This document shows positions 34,341 to 45,380 of a stretch of 64,000 bases of DNA, piece by piece. The stretch is from NCBI GenBank assembly GCA_950295325.1, contig OX485808.1:38770527-38834526 (forward strand), given 5' to 3'. The notes below the pieces were generated by a model. The model did not search any database and was not told the DNA's origin. It was given only the letters and a program-made list of their open reading frames with translations. A program made the position numbers and the translations under genes. The number at the start of each line of letters is the position of its first letter. Positions within the stretch are counted from its first letter, which is position 1. This stretch comes from Polytrichum commune (taxonomy: Eukaryota; Streptophyta; Polytrichopsida; Polytrichales; Polytrichaceae).

Positions 34341-34640
34341 TAGTTGGCACATATGAACCCTACCCCACTAGTTTTCACCCATATTTGGGTAAGTTTGTCC
34401 TTATTCCCACTAGAATCTCGTGAGTTAGCAGCCTACATGAAAACTCACCCTTAATGAGCACAAGAATCTTCACTTTAATGCTAAATGAGATATTTATAGG
34501 AGCTCCAAAAAGTTTGAGGCAAATGGCTACGGGCACGATGTAGAATTGCTATCATCTTGCATTAATAGCGTGTTTCATATCCTACCAAGAATGGGTGTAG
34601 AAAGAATAGTATCCATCCAAGGCACATCTGCCTCATAAAT

Positions 34641-35656
34641 TATCAACTAGGCACTAACTTAGAGGCGAGGACTTTTGGCACATAATTGGCCCTTGGGTGC
34701 TTACTAGAGTTGATGGCACAATGATATACACATGTTACCATATTGTGACGGTCACTCCATGGGCAGGGTCATCAATTATTAGTAAACCATGTCTTTTTAT
34801 ATCCAATCAAGAAAAGACATGTCAGCTGATTAATTGCTTGGCTTCACCAATACAAATTAGGTATGAAGTGTAGGCAAGCTTTGCCATGGGCGACTATACT
34901 ATCATCGATGAAAATACCATTCATAGCGATGAATGCCTATTAATGGACATGTTGGTGAGGCCATGCATGGTGTTGCGCCTCCTCTAGCCAATTAGGATTG
35001 GCCATGTTGGCCGGACCACTATGAACTACACTAATTATCCTAATTAGTGTGTGTGGTATTGTTTCCTTAGACACACTGACACTATTTTGTCAAGACTCAA
35101 AATTAGAGAGGGTTGAAATGTTTATTGAGTGATACTAGCTTCATAAATACATGCTCATTTACCATACATTTCAAGAGAATTAGTGTGTGCTCTAAGGTGC
35201 TTGTAGAGCGATAAAATTGAATATATGCAAACACATGCTTGTCAGTGAATAGTGTTAGGATGAATAATGTTGGCGCTATGAATAGTATTTTCAATGAATA
35301 ATTAATTGGGATAATCAATGTGGTTACTAAAATGCACTACCGAGTAGCCCTAAGGTGAAAAAAACTCTCCACTTGCTTACCTCCTTAAGGAAGCCAATGT
35401 TCATACGATGCCATCTATCTTGAACTAGGTATTGGATGTGAGGAGGCATGCCATGGGCTATAGTAGATGTCCAACCTACCATGTTGCAATAGCAAGGCGA
35501 CAACTGCTCCTTAATAGTGGTGGGGTCATATAAGGTAGGATCATCACTTATGAGTGAAGATGTGCCTCTTATATCCAATAAAGATAAACATGTCATCAAA
35601 TTGTTTCGCTTGACCACCACGATATTTCAATTTGATGGCCAGGTCCTAGGAGATCT
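34641..35656. other. Intergenic DNA, nothing recognised
   Basis: No gene or clear repeat border. Two passages (34800-34990 and 35520-35650: TATCCAATMAAGA, AGACATGTCA, TTGCTTGGCTTCACCA/TTCGCTTGACCACCA) look like a diverged duplication. Confidence 0.4.
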
Positions 35657-35830
35657 CACTATTACAAAAGGGGTCTTTATGAGATGGCCCATTTGACATG
35701 TGTCATTGAACCAATTTTAGACAAATGTGTGCCAAATCAACAATTTGTATACAAAGTGATGTTTTTGATGTGTCCTAGATGATGACGTGTTAAATGGGTT
35801 GTGTCAAAAAGTCCCCTTTTCCTACTATTG
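35657..35830. mobile_element. CACTA-like MITE, degraded
   Basis: About 174 bp with imperfect long inverted repeats. The left end is CACTATTACAAAAGGGG(T)CTTT followed by CCCATTTGACATGTGTCAT; from the right it reads CAATAGTAGGAAAAGGGGACTTT in pieces, followed by CCCATTTAACACGTCAT. The CACTA start and A-rich/G-run terminus fit CACTA (CMC) elements. I could not find a 3-bp target duplication, so exact ends are tentative. Confidence 0.6.
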
Positions 35831-37139
35831 AGAGATTGACATAGTGGTCAATGTTGCTCCAAATGTGTAGGAAAGACAAAATGAATGCTTTGAAAAATCA
35901 ATGTCAATATTGGTTACTATGACCCTAACCTTGTGGTAAGGAAAAACATGCACAAGCAAACTTATGATAATATATTACTACTAGCATGAGTTTGCCTAAT
36001 CTTTTGAACTTGAACTGGTCATTCCTTAAACCTAACGCTAACAACATACGAGTCCTACACAATCGTCCCACATCGATGAACGAACAACGGAAATCTTTCA
36101 CTACACTAGGTTTACAAAATATTTACAAATATTACAAAAGACAAGTTTCCAGTGACGTAAATCAATTGCATGGGACTCATATGCTTGTAGTCTAACCAAC
36201 CCATTTGTAACTACTCCAATGGTCGTATCTTCCTATTCATAGGCCTAGAGTGATTGGTGTTACATGCAGCTACTAGGTAGATGTGTGATAAATATCTCTC
36301 TCTCTCTATATATATATATAAGATATATAATATGCTGATGGCTATAGCATTTGACTTTTGGGGGTGGGGGAAAAGCCGACTATATACCTTACATGAATGG
36401 TAGTCCAAAGCGTTGATTTTATTCCAACTGGGTCCTCATAGACTAATTACAGGAATTAATTGGTGCTCAATCCGGAGCCAAATCAACTACAGTAGAACAT
36501 GAAACTACATAGGTTTTTATTATGATGTAATTGACTGCCTTTTCACCCTTGCTAATATTCGTGGGGGTGCGTCTCAAATAGGTGCGTTTAGTCCTGTCTC
36601 ATAGGTCCATTTTTAATTCTAACTTTGAGTTGATATGTAGAATGAGGAGTTGACTTCCACATCAATTTTGGGAATTCATGCGCCAAGCTATGATGGTAAG
36701 GGACTATGAATTCGTGACAAAGGTTCTTAAATGGAAAGGAATTTGTGTTGTATAGACTGTGTGCCTCATAAATTTAAACACTTACAGCATATTTTAACTA
36801 TATATATTGTCCTAATTGAAGTTGTTATTATTATTATCACGTGTGAATCAAGGGTCACCCCAACATCACATATACATTTTTCATCAAAACATTTTTCAAC
36901 CACTATGTATCCTATTCGTGAGGCCACATATCTGATTTACCCATGCAAATTACCTTGGTTCAAAATTGGACCAAAAAAACTTATCTGTTTAGTTATTCAA
37001 TTGTATAACAACCGCCATATTATAGGAAAAGAACATTTATTTATTTTGTTGGTGACAAATGTGGGTTGTTGATAATTTTACTAGAGTGGATTAACCTAGT
37101 TTGCACATATCACTATAGTTGAGTTAGGTTTGTATAATA
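35831..37139. other. Intergenic DNA with a (CT)n(TA)n microsatellite
   Basis: No gene seen. A compound CT/TA microsatellite spans about 36294-36321. A 100-bp passage near 36935-37035 (TTACCCATGCAAATTACCT ... TGTATAACAACC) recurs, diverged, near 60980-61080. Confidence 0.5.
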
Positions 37140-37460
37140 AATTGAAAAGAAAAAACATGTGGACAAGTAGGCATAAGCTTAACTTAAATTATGGAGTTAC
37201 AAAATCTAGCTTGAATTTGGTCATCACAAAGAATCTGACGAGTACTGTGCTTGCATCAAACATGATTGGTTGTGACCCGTGAGCCCAATGAACTAAACCA
37301 TATGGTTTAATTTTGTAATGATTGTTAGAAGGTTTTATATTGAGTTCATTATGAGCTTTAGTGTTTATTGTTTATCTTCTATCCACCATGGAGGTTATGA
37401 GGTTAATCACGATTCGAGTTTCTTCTAGATCCACAGATTAACAAACTTTCAATTTAGGTT
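37140..37460 (-). repeat. Dispersed repeat 'family B', minus-strand copy
   Basis: On the minus strand this matches the plus-strand copy at 38865-40275 after that copy's two insertions are removed. Shared blocks: TTGAAAGTTTGT, AGAAGAAACTCGAATCGTGAT, GGATAGAAGATAAACA, CTCATAATG, AACAATCATTACAAAATT, TTTGATGCAAGCACA, GTCAGATTC, AAATTCAAGCTAGATTTT and GCCTACTTGTCCACATG. It supplies the empty sites for both insertions. Class unknown. Confidence 0.78.
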
Positions 37461-37589
37461 AAAAAAAACTCAAAATGCGAACAAAAATCACAAAACTCAA
37501 ACAAATTTTGTGTTGATTCTTCTTTCTAACTCTCATCTGCAGTATGTTGCCCTTTTGTCATAATGTAACCTTGTCTATCATCATATGTA

Positions 37590-38377
37590 CAGTCTAACCT
37601 TGATAATGTCACACCATCCATTTCACCAAAAAGAGTGATATAAACAAGGTGTGACATATTTGATAATGTCACATTTTGAAGATTTGTGCATAATGTGATA
37701 TTATAAAAAAAATAGGTAGAAAATCAAAATAAAATTACAATGTAAAAAAGAAAATAGCAAATACGAGACTTCAATGTTTTTGAATGTAAAATCTAATTCA
37801 AAATTGTGAATAACAACAAGAGCACATCATAATGTGTCATTGAGATCAGGTAAAGACCTCTCACTAGAGACAAAGAAGCTTCTAATGTCACATTGTTTTG
37901 TTGATGTTAAATGTGCAACACCAATTCTAATGAGTTTGTCATGGATTTTTTCCATTCCTAACAAGTCCAAAGTGTTGAAAATATGAGAACCTTGGCTAGC
38001 CATAAAATTCAAAACATCTTTAGCATATTTTTGTGCATCGCTTAGCTTCACTACTTTAGACTCATCATCACTGTTATCAACAATCAATGGGTCTACTTCC
38101 ATGGAATCAAGAACCTGTTCGCCATCTTGCACTAATTGCACAAGCTCCTCAGTAGAATATTCCACCTCAAAATCATCTTCACCTTCCATGTTTATGTACT
38201 CCATACTTGGTATTATCACATTTTTATACTACGGATTTTGGAAAAAAATAGTGACATTACCAAGGGTGATAGGGATAATAACGAGGGAGTTTTACACTAT
38301 GAAAATCGGTTTCAAACTTTTAGGTGACAATATCAAGGTGTTACATTAACAAGGGTGACATTATCACGGTTAGACTG
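37590..38377 (-). mobile_element. pogo/Tigger-like DNA transposon, internally deleted
   Basis: 788 bp, flanked by TA (37588-37589, 38378-38379). Termini are CAGTCTAACCTTGATAATG and, from the right, CAGTCTAACCGTGATAATG, extended by GTCAC on both sides (one mismatch in about 24). TGATAATGTCAC repeats occur several times near both ends, which may be transposase binding sites. CAGT ends, a TA target and the encoded C-terminal fragment agree on the pogo/Tigger branch of Tc1/mariner. The catalytic region is absent, so the copy is non-autonomous. Confidence 0.92.
37827..38219 (-). pseudogene. C-terminal remnant of a pogo/Tigger transposase
   Basis: An open frame of 130 residues that looks like the tail of a pogo-type transposase: acidic segments (MEGEDDFEVEYSTEELVQL, DPLIVDNSDDES), then SDAQKYAKDVLNFMASQGSHI, and near the end TSTKQCDIRSFF. 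The Q-x-x-I-x-x-F-F pattern matches the PCNA-interacting (PIP) motif described for pogo transposases. Only about 160 bp separate the frame's first codon from the element's 5' terminus, so the DNA-binding and DDE/D catalytic domains are deleted. No stop or frameshift interrupts the remaining part. The assignment rests on motif plus element structure. Confidence 0.75.
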
Positions 38378-38925
38378 TACTCACCTCGATCGAATACAAT
38401 CTGCTTTGAAATAAAGTACTGTCAGAGTAACAACACAGCAGGTTTCAACTGTCAAAAGCATACTTAATGGACCCACAACTGATCAATTAATTGCACCTCA
38501 GAAACAAACTATAACAGGAATTCTCGAGGGAGGAAGATTGAACTTAAAATATGATGATCAATGACAATGCTATGCTACCAAAGTTGTGCACATGCATGAT
38601 TGTGGGTACAAACTAGAAATGTTTAAAATAGGGCCAGATGTGGGTGAAATATCATGATATTGGATTTCAAGGACTCATTATATTGGTTTTTTTAGCATAT
38701 TTGCAAGCCTGTGTATCGGCTACAGATACATGGTGAGCATGACATCAACTTATCTGGGTGAATCTATACATGTCTGCTTATCCACTGGGATCATGATCCA
38801 CACAATTTTTTGTTATGCAAATTGTGATGTTATTTCAAGGTCACATCTTCAGGTTGTTTTTTCCCCTGGAATGAAAGTTTGTAATCATGAAGAAACTTGA
38901 ATTGTGATAAGCCTCGAGACCATTA

Positions 38926-39347
38926 AGGTAGAAATACCATAACCCGTGAAAATAAGGTGATTTGCATTGAAGATCTGGTCTGACAATCATGAGATAATTT
39001 TCCAAGATAGACGAGAAGGATTCATGAAGAATGCAAGTTGTTTCATATTTTTATGCCCTATACAAAAAAATGCTATAATTTTCCAAAGTGGAAAGTTGTC
39101 CAAACCCCTACTCGTTCACTAGATTCTCCCTACACCGAACATGGTAATCCGCATTTCCATACAAGACATTGCCTAAATTGGTTACCTCATGAGTACATTA
39201 ACACTTGACTCTCATTGGCTACACTAAGTGTACACGCATTGAAGTTGACGCCAAGCCATGATCCGTTTTAGAAATGGCACTTCATTATTATGACGGCGGT
39301 CTAGTGCACGGCTAGAGGGTGGTTAACAGGTTATGGTATTTCTACCT
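38926..39347. mobile_element. TA-target MITE nested in family B
   Basis: 422 bp, flanked by TA (38924-38925, 39348-39349). The termini AGGTAGAAATACCATAACC match perfectly over 19 bp at both ends. The interior is non-coding. The terminus resembles that of 33105-33496 (AGGTTGAAGTATCCATA), so both may use the same transposase; the interiors do not match. Confidence 0.9.
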
Positions 39348-39430
39348 TATAGATGAGGATAGAAGATAAACAGCAAAATGTAAAGGCTCAAGGTCATAAT
39401 GTTGTCAGTCTTCTACAAGAATATGAAACT

Positions 39431-40090
39431 ATGTTCGGGGAAAACCGACGGCTAGTTCATTATCAACCGATGGATTTCCCCTCGTGGACGGTCCAAATTT
39501 CCAACTATCGGATGGCAATCCGACTGTAATTTCAATCCTCCGGCAATTAGCTGATGGATCAAAAAATGTCCCGGAAAAATGTAGCCGATTCTTCTTGTGA
39601 GTTACTGGGATTCAGCTGGAAGTATCCAGAGCGCTATTTGTCTGGGGTATCTGATTATGCACTTGAGGAAGTACCCTAAACCTTAAACTTTTTGAATTAT
39701 GCAACCTTTCCATGACCAAATCCAATTGCTTTTATGAAGAATTGGGGGACCCTTGGCCTTCAAGCGGTGAAGGCATTGCTAGGTTCAATTGCTGCCAAGG
39801 ATATTAACTCTTCAAATTTAAAGTTTTGAGCATGTCTTTCTTTTCACTTATTCAAGATTTTGTACTAAGAAATGATTTCTAATAACTTTTCATACATTTT
39901 TAAAACAATTAGTGCCGATATGAATTCCATTTAATCGGATATTGGCCAATGAAAATATGAAAATATAGGCAATTGGCCGATTGATTTTACAAAAGACCGG
40001 CTGTTGCCGATGTAAATTGGAAAAAATCCGACCCTTCGTAGCAACTACCGGCAATTAGCCACTAAGGCTTCAAAAACTTCCCAAACTCTG
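39431..40090. mobile_element. MULE-like insertion with 10-bp target duplication
   Basis: 660 bp between exact copies of ATATGAAACT (39421-39430 and 40091-40100), interrupting family B. Termini are weakly inverted: ATGTTCGGGGAAAACC on the left, CAGAGTTTGGGAAGTTTTTG from the right. Subterminal CCGACGG/CCGGCAATTAGC/GGCCGATTG motifs recur in both halves. A 9-10 bp duplication fits Mutator-like elements. No transposase fragment is present. Borders are firm; the class is tentative. Confidence 0.8.
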
Positions 40091-40275
40091 ATATGAAACT
40101 GTATAACAGTCATAACAAAATTTTAAGCGAGATGACTTAGTTCACTGTGGCCCATGAAGAATCTCATTTGATGCAAGCACAATTCTAGTCAGATTCGATT
40201 GTGACCAGATTCAAGCTTAATTTTATAACTCCACATTAGTTATGCCTACCACTTGTCCACATGTAAAATCATAAC

Positions 40276-41014
40276 ACAAGGACATGGTTGAATAATGTTA
40301 TGGTAATAATAAAATGTGTAATACTAGATTCACATGTGATTAGAATAATGTTATGTTTTGGTCAACTCTAATGAGGATAAAAAATTAAGGTGAGTTAAAG
40401 TATGCTATATTAAGTATCTTGAAGCACATAGTATGTACAACATAAATTCTAAAGGATATTCTGTGATAGTCTTGAATTTCATGTGAATTTTATTTTTGTG
40501 AAGAGTGACATGTATACTAATCCATGATGAGTTTTATTATTATTTTAAAAATAATTTTTATCTCTATCATCACACGACATAAATATATTATGAATTTCAT
40601 GGAAAACTTCTCAAGGCATGTAAAATGATGCTCTCAAATTTTCATAAGGAATTTATTTTTATATAGCTATCTTTTGGCCAAAGACAATGCCTTTGAACAT
40701 CTCAACGATGGGGGCTTCAAAACCACTTGAATGGTCCTTAAACCTATGAAAACATGAGTTTTGGAGAGACTTCAAGGACATTGATTCTTCTCATCCTCCT
40801 TCTCCTCCCCCCCCCCCCCTTTCCTTTTCCTCACAAAATGCTTAAGCTTGGACTTTGTATGGTCTTTGGCAACAATTTTAATGAGTTCATTTGTCTTAAT
40901 TTAAGAAGAGAAGAGAAAAGAAAATGATTGAACACATAACCTCATTTCTAATGGTCTTGAAGCTCAGAATCTATTGGATTTAGAGGTTGATAAGATCCGA
41001 AGGAGGGGAGGAAA
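40276..41014. other. Intergenic DNA with a poly-C tract
   Basis: No gene seen. A run of 13 C lies at 40807-40819. The LINE fragment may begin within the last 100 bp, but reading-frame evidence starts at 41015. Confidence 0.5.
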
Positions 41015-41616
41015 TGGATTACGAAGCAAAAGGCTCTCAAGAAATTGATTCCGCATAAGTGGTAGAATGAAATTCCCCCCTCCACTTCTCCTAAATGGAA
41101 CACCATATGGCACAAAGCTAAGGCACAAAAGACGTTGCCTTTCTCTGGTCAATCATCCATAAGGTCGTGGCGGTTAACGAGTAGCGTTGGAAAATCTCAA
41201 TGGATATTGACAAATGTTGCTCCCATTGTGGCCCACAGTCAGTGGAATCGGTGGAACATGGGCTCTTTAGTTGTCCTTTAGCTCAACAAGGGTGGCAGTG
41301 TGTCGTTTGTATCATGTGGCAACTCCTTGCCAAAAGAGGGAACCCTGGCCCACGGAAATCTTTCTCCATGATGCAATGCCTTTTTTTTCAACCTTTGTGC
41401 AAGGCGCTCAAACGATTCAACTGCATTTGTTTTTTCTTGAGGAGTGGCATTCCGTGGATCATTTGGCGCCAACGGAACAATCTGGTGTTTAATACTTTGC
41501 AATGGCCCGTTGAAAAAACACGTCAAGTCATTTGGGACACCTTGCAAGATTATGATAGGATTGAGTGGAAACGGACTCTCTCGGGTTTAGAAAAAGCCCC
41601 AAACGTTGCTTACTAA
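41015..41616 (+). pseudogene. LINE (non-LTR retrotransposon) 3' fragment with zf-RVT domain, broken
   Basis: Translation around W-I-T-K-Q-K-A-L-K-K-L ... KWNTIWHKAKAQKT, then after a one-base frameshift FLWSIIHKVVAVNE-stop-RWKISMDIDKCCSHCG, and finally VESVEHGLFSCPLAQQGWQ ... GIPWIIWRQRNNLVFN. This is the reverse-transcriptase zinc-binding (zf-RVT) region of plant LINEs: C-x2-C followed by EH-x-LF-x-C, then the WxxWRxRN motif. At least two in-frame stops and one frameshift kill it. The endonuclease and reverse transcriptase are missing, as expected for 5'-truncated LINE insertions. No clean poly(A) tail is seen downstream. Confidence 0.88.
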
Positions 41617-42365
41617 GATGTTCTTAACGGGTTTGATTCAACTTGGGGGGTCAAAGGTCTCATTGTGACCTGGAGTAACTTAGTGGTCACTTGGAAAGTT
41701 AGACCTCAGATGGGTATTGTTTCTTGGTCTCCCCCGGGTGGTGTTGGTTCCCCGTGGTGGTTGTATTTTGATATCTCTTGCAATTGAATTTTCAAATTGT
41801 ACCAAAAAGAAGAAGATAAGATCCAATTGAGACCTGTGTATAAGGTAAGTGCACCTACAAAAAATATGACTATAATGGATTCTAATGTATTGGTGCATAT
41901 CCAAGTATGAGATGTACATAGTTGATAATTGTTATCCTAAAAAATAAATCAAAAGTCATCCCTAACATTCACTTAAAGAATCCACAAGATATTCACCTCG
42001 ACTCCTTAAATAGCAAGGTCAACTCTCAAGTTCTCATTTGGATTTGCGTGCTAATGAAAATTTTATTTTATTATTAAGCCTCTACATATGGTGAATCCCA
42101 AAAAGCGATCATAATTATAGGTGCACTCCCCTTGGACAAAAGCTGAAATGTGGGGGCAAACATCAAATTCTTCACCGGATTCAAAAAAGAAAAGAAAAGA
42201 AAAGAAAAGATTGTGCAGACATTATTCACCCCACTATTGACAGAGACTGTGAGAATTTCAAGAATTACACCTTTTAGTCTAATTAAGTTTCGGTTACCAT
42301 TTGGAGTTACACATTCCTATAACATTTTACTAAGAGTATAATTTGTTATCCAAACAACATAAGTA
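41617..42365. other. Intergenic DNA, nothing recognised
   Basis: May contain the LINE 3' UTR in its first part. A short (AAAAG)n tract lies at about 42187-42209. Confidence 0.5.
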
Positions 42366-42686
42366 CACTAAATAGGACATTTAGTGTTTAGTTATATTTA
42401 GTGTTGTTACCATCCTACCCAGCTCAACACTAATTTTCAATTTCTTGATAATAGTGTTAGACATGAATGCATGTGCCGCTACCTTCGTTATTGCCACCTC
42501 CCTTATTGTATCATTTCTTTCTTATCCTTACTAACATTAAATTCAAACATGTAACTTCCACATATCATCATAGTTGATAATTAGTGTTTGAGTTTACGTT
42601 TAATGTTACTTACTTTCATAGGGTTATTGGTATTTAGTGTATGCGTTCATATTTAGTGTATCAAAGACTAAATATCCTATATAGTG
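42366..42686. mobile_element. TA-target MITE with palindromic ends, second copy
   Basis: 321 bp, flanked by TA (42364-42365, 42687-42688). Ends are CACTAAATAGGACATTTAGTG in pieces on the left and, from the right, CACTATATAGGATATTTAGTC in pieces. Interior collinear with 34018-34340: ACCCAGCTCAACACTAATTT, TTCCACATATCATCATAG, TTAATGTTACTTACTTTCAT, TTTAGTGTATGCGTTC. Slightly more diverged at the termini than the 34-kb copy. Confidence 0.9.
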
Positions 42687-43865
42687 TAGTTGGTATGTGC
42701 ACCGAAGAATAGGTGGGACCTCGTCTTGTGCATTAGTGGGAAGGGGGGGGGGGGGGTTGTGTCCTTGCGCCAAGTGGCATGCAATGGTGTGGCAGTGGTT
42801 GGTTTGGGCCTGAGTTTTCAAAGCTTTTTAGACTCAAAGCTTGATCTTCCTCTTTTTAGAGGCCTTTTCCTTTTATTCTTCATCAAAATGAAGCAAGGGT
42901 GGGTGAGATTTTTCTTCATCACAAGTCTATTGCATCACTAAACATAACATCCAATATTGTAATCATGGATTTAGTGCTATATTCTACACATCTAGTTAGT
43001 TGATTGGAATTTGAACAAGGAATATGTATGATTATCAAAGCAGTTTGATACCCCGCTATGTTTCTTTGCTATCAAATTAAAGCTTAGTGGCAAGGGTTGG
43101 CATAAAGGTATAAAATCAAGTATTGTAAAGTGATGATACATCCTGTCGTATCAAATATCCCTCTCTTATGACAACTACATTCAAAAGATAGTCCAACACA
43201 TGACTATGTTCTGCTCAATGATTACTATTACAACCAAATGATAAAGCAATGATATGATATGTAGGCTTATATACCTCATTAGATATTTGCTAGAAGGTAG
43301 TCTCAATGTCCCAACTATTATTCTTGAATTTGTGTACACATCAAATCACTAGTCAAAGCAACATAATAACTTTCACTAGTGTAATATTTCAAGAGTAAAA
43401 GATCATTCAAACATGAGCAATGCACTATTGATGGTGTTCAAAATGTAAAGAGCCAACCTCGCTTGCACCCGTGCTTGGGTATACAAACTTGCTCTTTTGC
43501 CACATTGTATACATTTTTATAAATAATAAGAACATCTTGTACACCCAACACCATGCACACTTAGCACATATCTACTGAGCCTTAGCGAATAAACTAAGCC
43601 AAGCATTTTCTTCTCCAAGCATGTAAAAGAGTTTTCATTGGAGGTGCTTAGGTTTTGAGTATTAGTTTAGTAAGGTGCAGTGGTTGCCTTAGGTTATGGA
43701 AACCCTAAATTGTGGAGCATGATAACTTTCTTGACCATGATTAGTTAACTCTGGTTAAGTACACTGTGGTGTCTAACATTGGTGAAGAGTTCACTAAGTA
43801 TGCCAAACTTTGTAGGTGGTTTAATCACTTTGTCAAAAAATTCACATTTTACTATTTATATAGTT

Positions 43866-43897
<32 letters not shown>

Positions 43898-45102
43898 CTC
43901 ATGGCTCCTAAATGTGAGCTAATTTAGATGCGGTGATTGATGAAAGAGTCTGATGAGTGGGGGGAATAGTTCCTGATGAAATATAAATTGTGAGCACCAA
44001 TAATTTCCATAATCTTCACATATTTTTACTCCCATTGTCAAAATTCTTTTTAAATTATGGTACAATCTTTAAAGTACGTGTGTATGTGTGTGAGGTTGCC
44101 TGAAAACCATTGCTTCATGAATTATGTTTGGAATCTCTTTCTTCAAACACTAAGCTAACTTCAAATGCCATGCGCTTGTTAATAGTAATTTGTGTGGATT
44201 GTGATAGTGGGAATAGAAGTGTCTCCTACCTTTGAGAAATTCAAGGTTGCCTGCTGAGGAGTCATGACTTTCTTGCTAAAGTATTTCAACCCTAATTCAA
44301 CACATTGCAAGTTTGTTGAATTAAGACACAAGCTTAAAAAGATCGTATGCATTATGAAAGAGGAAGTACTTCATAAAGTTTGTAATAATTGAGCCAAAAT
44401 ATTAGGAGCTTCATTGACAATGTGCATTATTTTTTGATGTAATAGTTGCATTTTTTTTTTATAGTGATCCATTCTAAGATAATTAAATTGCAAGCAACAA
44501 ACAAGGAGTGAGTTGAGGCATATTGTTGGTGACGGTGACTTCACCTTTCTTATCACTCGAAGTTTTTGATGACAAAGCACTTAGTGTTGGTGACGTATTC
44601 GTATGCATGATTTCCCCCCCTAAAACAATTACCGAGGGGGTGTGTTGGTGACTTGTCTATAAACGAAAGTTTCTATCCTAAACTACCTATAAAGGGAATG
44701 CAGTGTATCAATAGAACAACCAAATAAAACAAGTGGACTCAAAAATGAAATATAACTTAATTGATAAAAAAAATGATAAGATCGGTAAAAAGTTATAACA
44801 ACACATAACTCCAAATGGTAACCCACACTAATTAGACAACTAAATGCAGTGGCAATAAAACCCTACATATTACATACAGTCGGAGCTATGCTACTGTGTA
44901 GCAAGAGTCAACAGACAGTAAGGTATATAGGGACCAGTTGAGTCTTTAGGGACCAGTAGTACTTGTGCATGAATTGAGGCAGTGGGTGTCGCTCAAACAG
45001 GAAGATACATACATACAGACAGACAGTAAGGTAGGCTCGAAATACGCGATCACTTGAGTCAGCAAGTTTCCATGTGTGGTGGGGTGTCAGGCACAATTGC
45101 TC
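42687..45102. other. Intergenic DNA with poly-G and (GA)n tracts
   Basis: No gene seen. A run of 14 G lies at 42743-42756 and a (GA)n microsatellite at 43867-43895. The stretch 43,000-45,000 has no repeat border I can define. Confidence 0.5.
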
Positions 45103-45290
45103 GGTTGGGGATTCGTGGCACTCGAGTAAAATCATCCATCCAAGATATCGTGGATGAAGTGGCTCCAATAAAAAAAGCCCCCCTATGGGGTTGAGGGCCG
45201 ATTCATTCGAATGTGACGTCACTAGACGTGATTCCTGTGTTTTTTTCATCCGCACGGATGATTTTACTTGAGTGCCACGAATCCCCGGCC
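45103..45290. mobile_element. MULE-type MITE with perfect 9-bp target duplication
   Basis: 188 bp between exact copies of CAATTGCTC (45094-45102 and 45291-45299). Termini: GGTTGGGGATTCGTGGCACT on the left and GGCCGGGGATTCGTGGCACT from the right, continuing with CRAGTAAAATCATCC: 35 bp with three mismatches. A 9-bp duplication plus long inverted repeats is the Mutator-like signature. Centre: TGACGTCA palindrome at about 45222-45229. Confidence 0.93.
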
Positions 45291-45380
45291 CAATTGCTCT
45301 GGCAATCACCAGGACTTATATTCTCTGCGATTACCAACCACAATTCCAATATATGCTCAGTCTTGTAAGTGTTTAACTTA

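Larger units (their letters stand above)
32870..34450. mobile_element. Foldback element with TTA target duplication (PIF/Harbinger-like)
   Basis: A 1,581-bp element flanked by TTA at 32867-32869 and 34451-34453. Termini are GTGTGAGTTTTCATGTA and, from the right, GGGTGAGTTTTCATGTA. Almost the whole element is two inverted arms: GTGGGAATAAGGACAAACTT, GGTGGGGTAGGGTTCATATGTG, GAGGAGG repeats, CACTTGTAGGTT, GGCCCATGTCCAYGGCCCTC and CCACCAWAATGTGGTTGGTT all occur inverted in the other arm. A short loop lies near 33620-33710. Each arm carries a separate MITE (33105-33496 left, 34018-34340 right); without them and their target copies the element is 862 bp. A 3-bp TTA target and a GGG terminus favour PIF/Harbinger; this is inferred. 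Non-coding. Confidence 0.86.
32705..34640 (+). mobile_element. Dispersed repeat family A, copy 4, split by a nested foldback element
   Basis: The left part at 32705-32869 reads TGTATTTGAGTGGTATG, TGTGGGTGTAAGAAATGGCACC, AAAGAGATTGGACTACGTGTT and GATCATTTAG. The right part from 34451 resumes AATGAGCACAAGAATCTTCACTTT, then GAGCTCC and TAGCGTGTTTCATATCCTAC. In the uninterrupted copy at 14745-15115 these are contiguous (ATGATCATTTAATGAACACAAG in pieces). This gives the pre-insertion site of the 32870-34450 element. Confidence 0.78.
38865..40275 (+). repeat. Family B repeat, plus-strand copy split by two insertions
   Basis: Family B blocks occur in order at 38868-38925 (GAATGAAAGTTTGTAATC, AGAAACTTGAATTGTGAT), 39348-39430 (GGATAGAAGATAAACAGC, GGTCATAATG) and 40091-40275 (AACAGTCATAACAAAATT, TTTGATGCAAGCACAATTC, AGATTCAAGCTTAATTTT, CCACTTGTCCACATG). 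The gaps are exactly the elements at 38926-39347 and 39431-40090. The minus copy at 37140-37460 lacks both. Confidence 0.8.

Noticed and set aside
35103-35620. Minus-strand frames of 71 and 97 codons
   Set aside because: No recognisable domain, low-complexity hydrophobic composition and no splice context.
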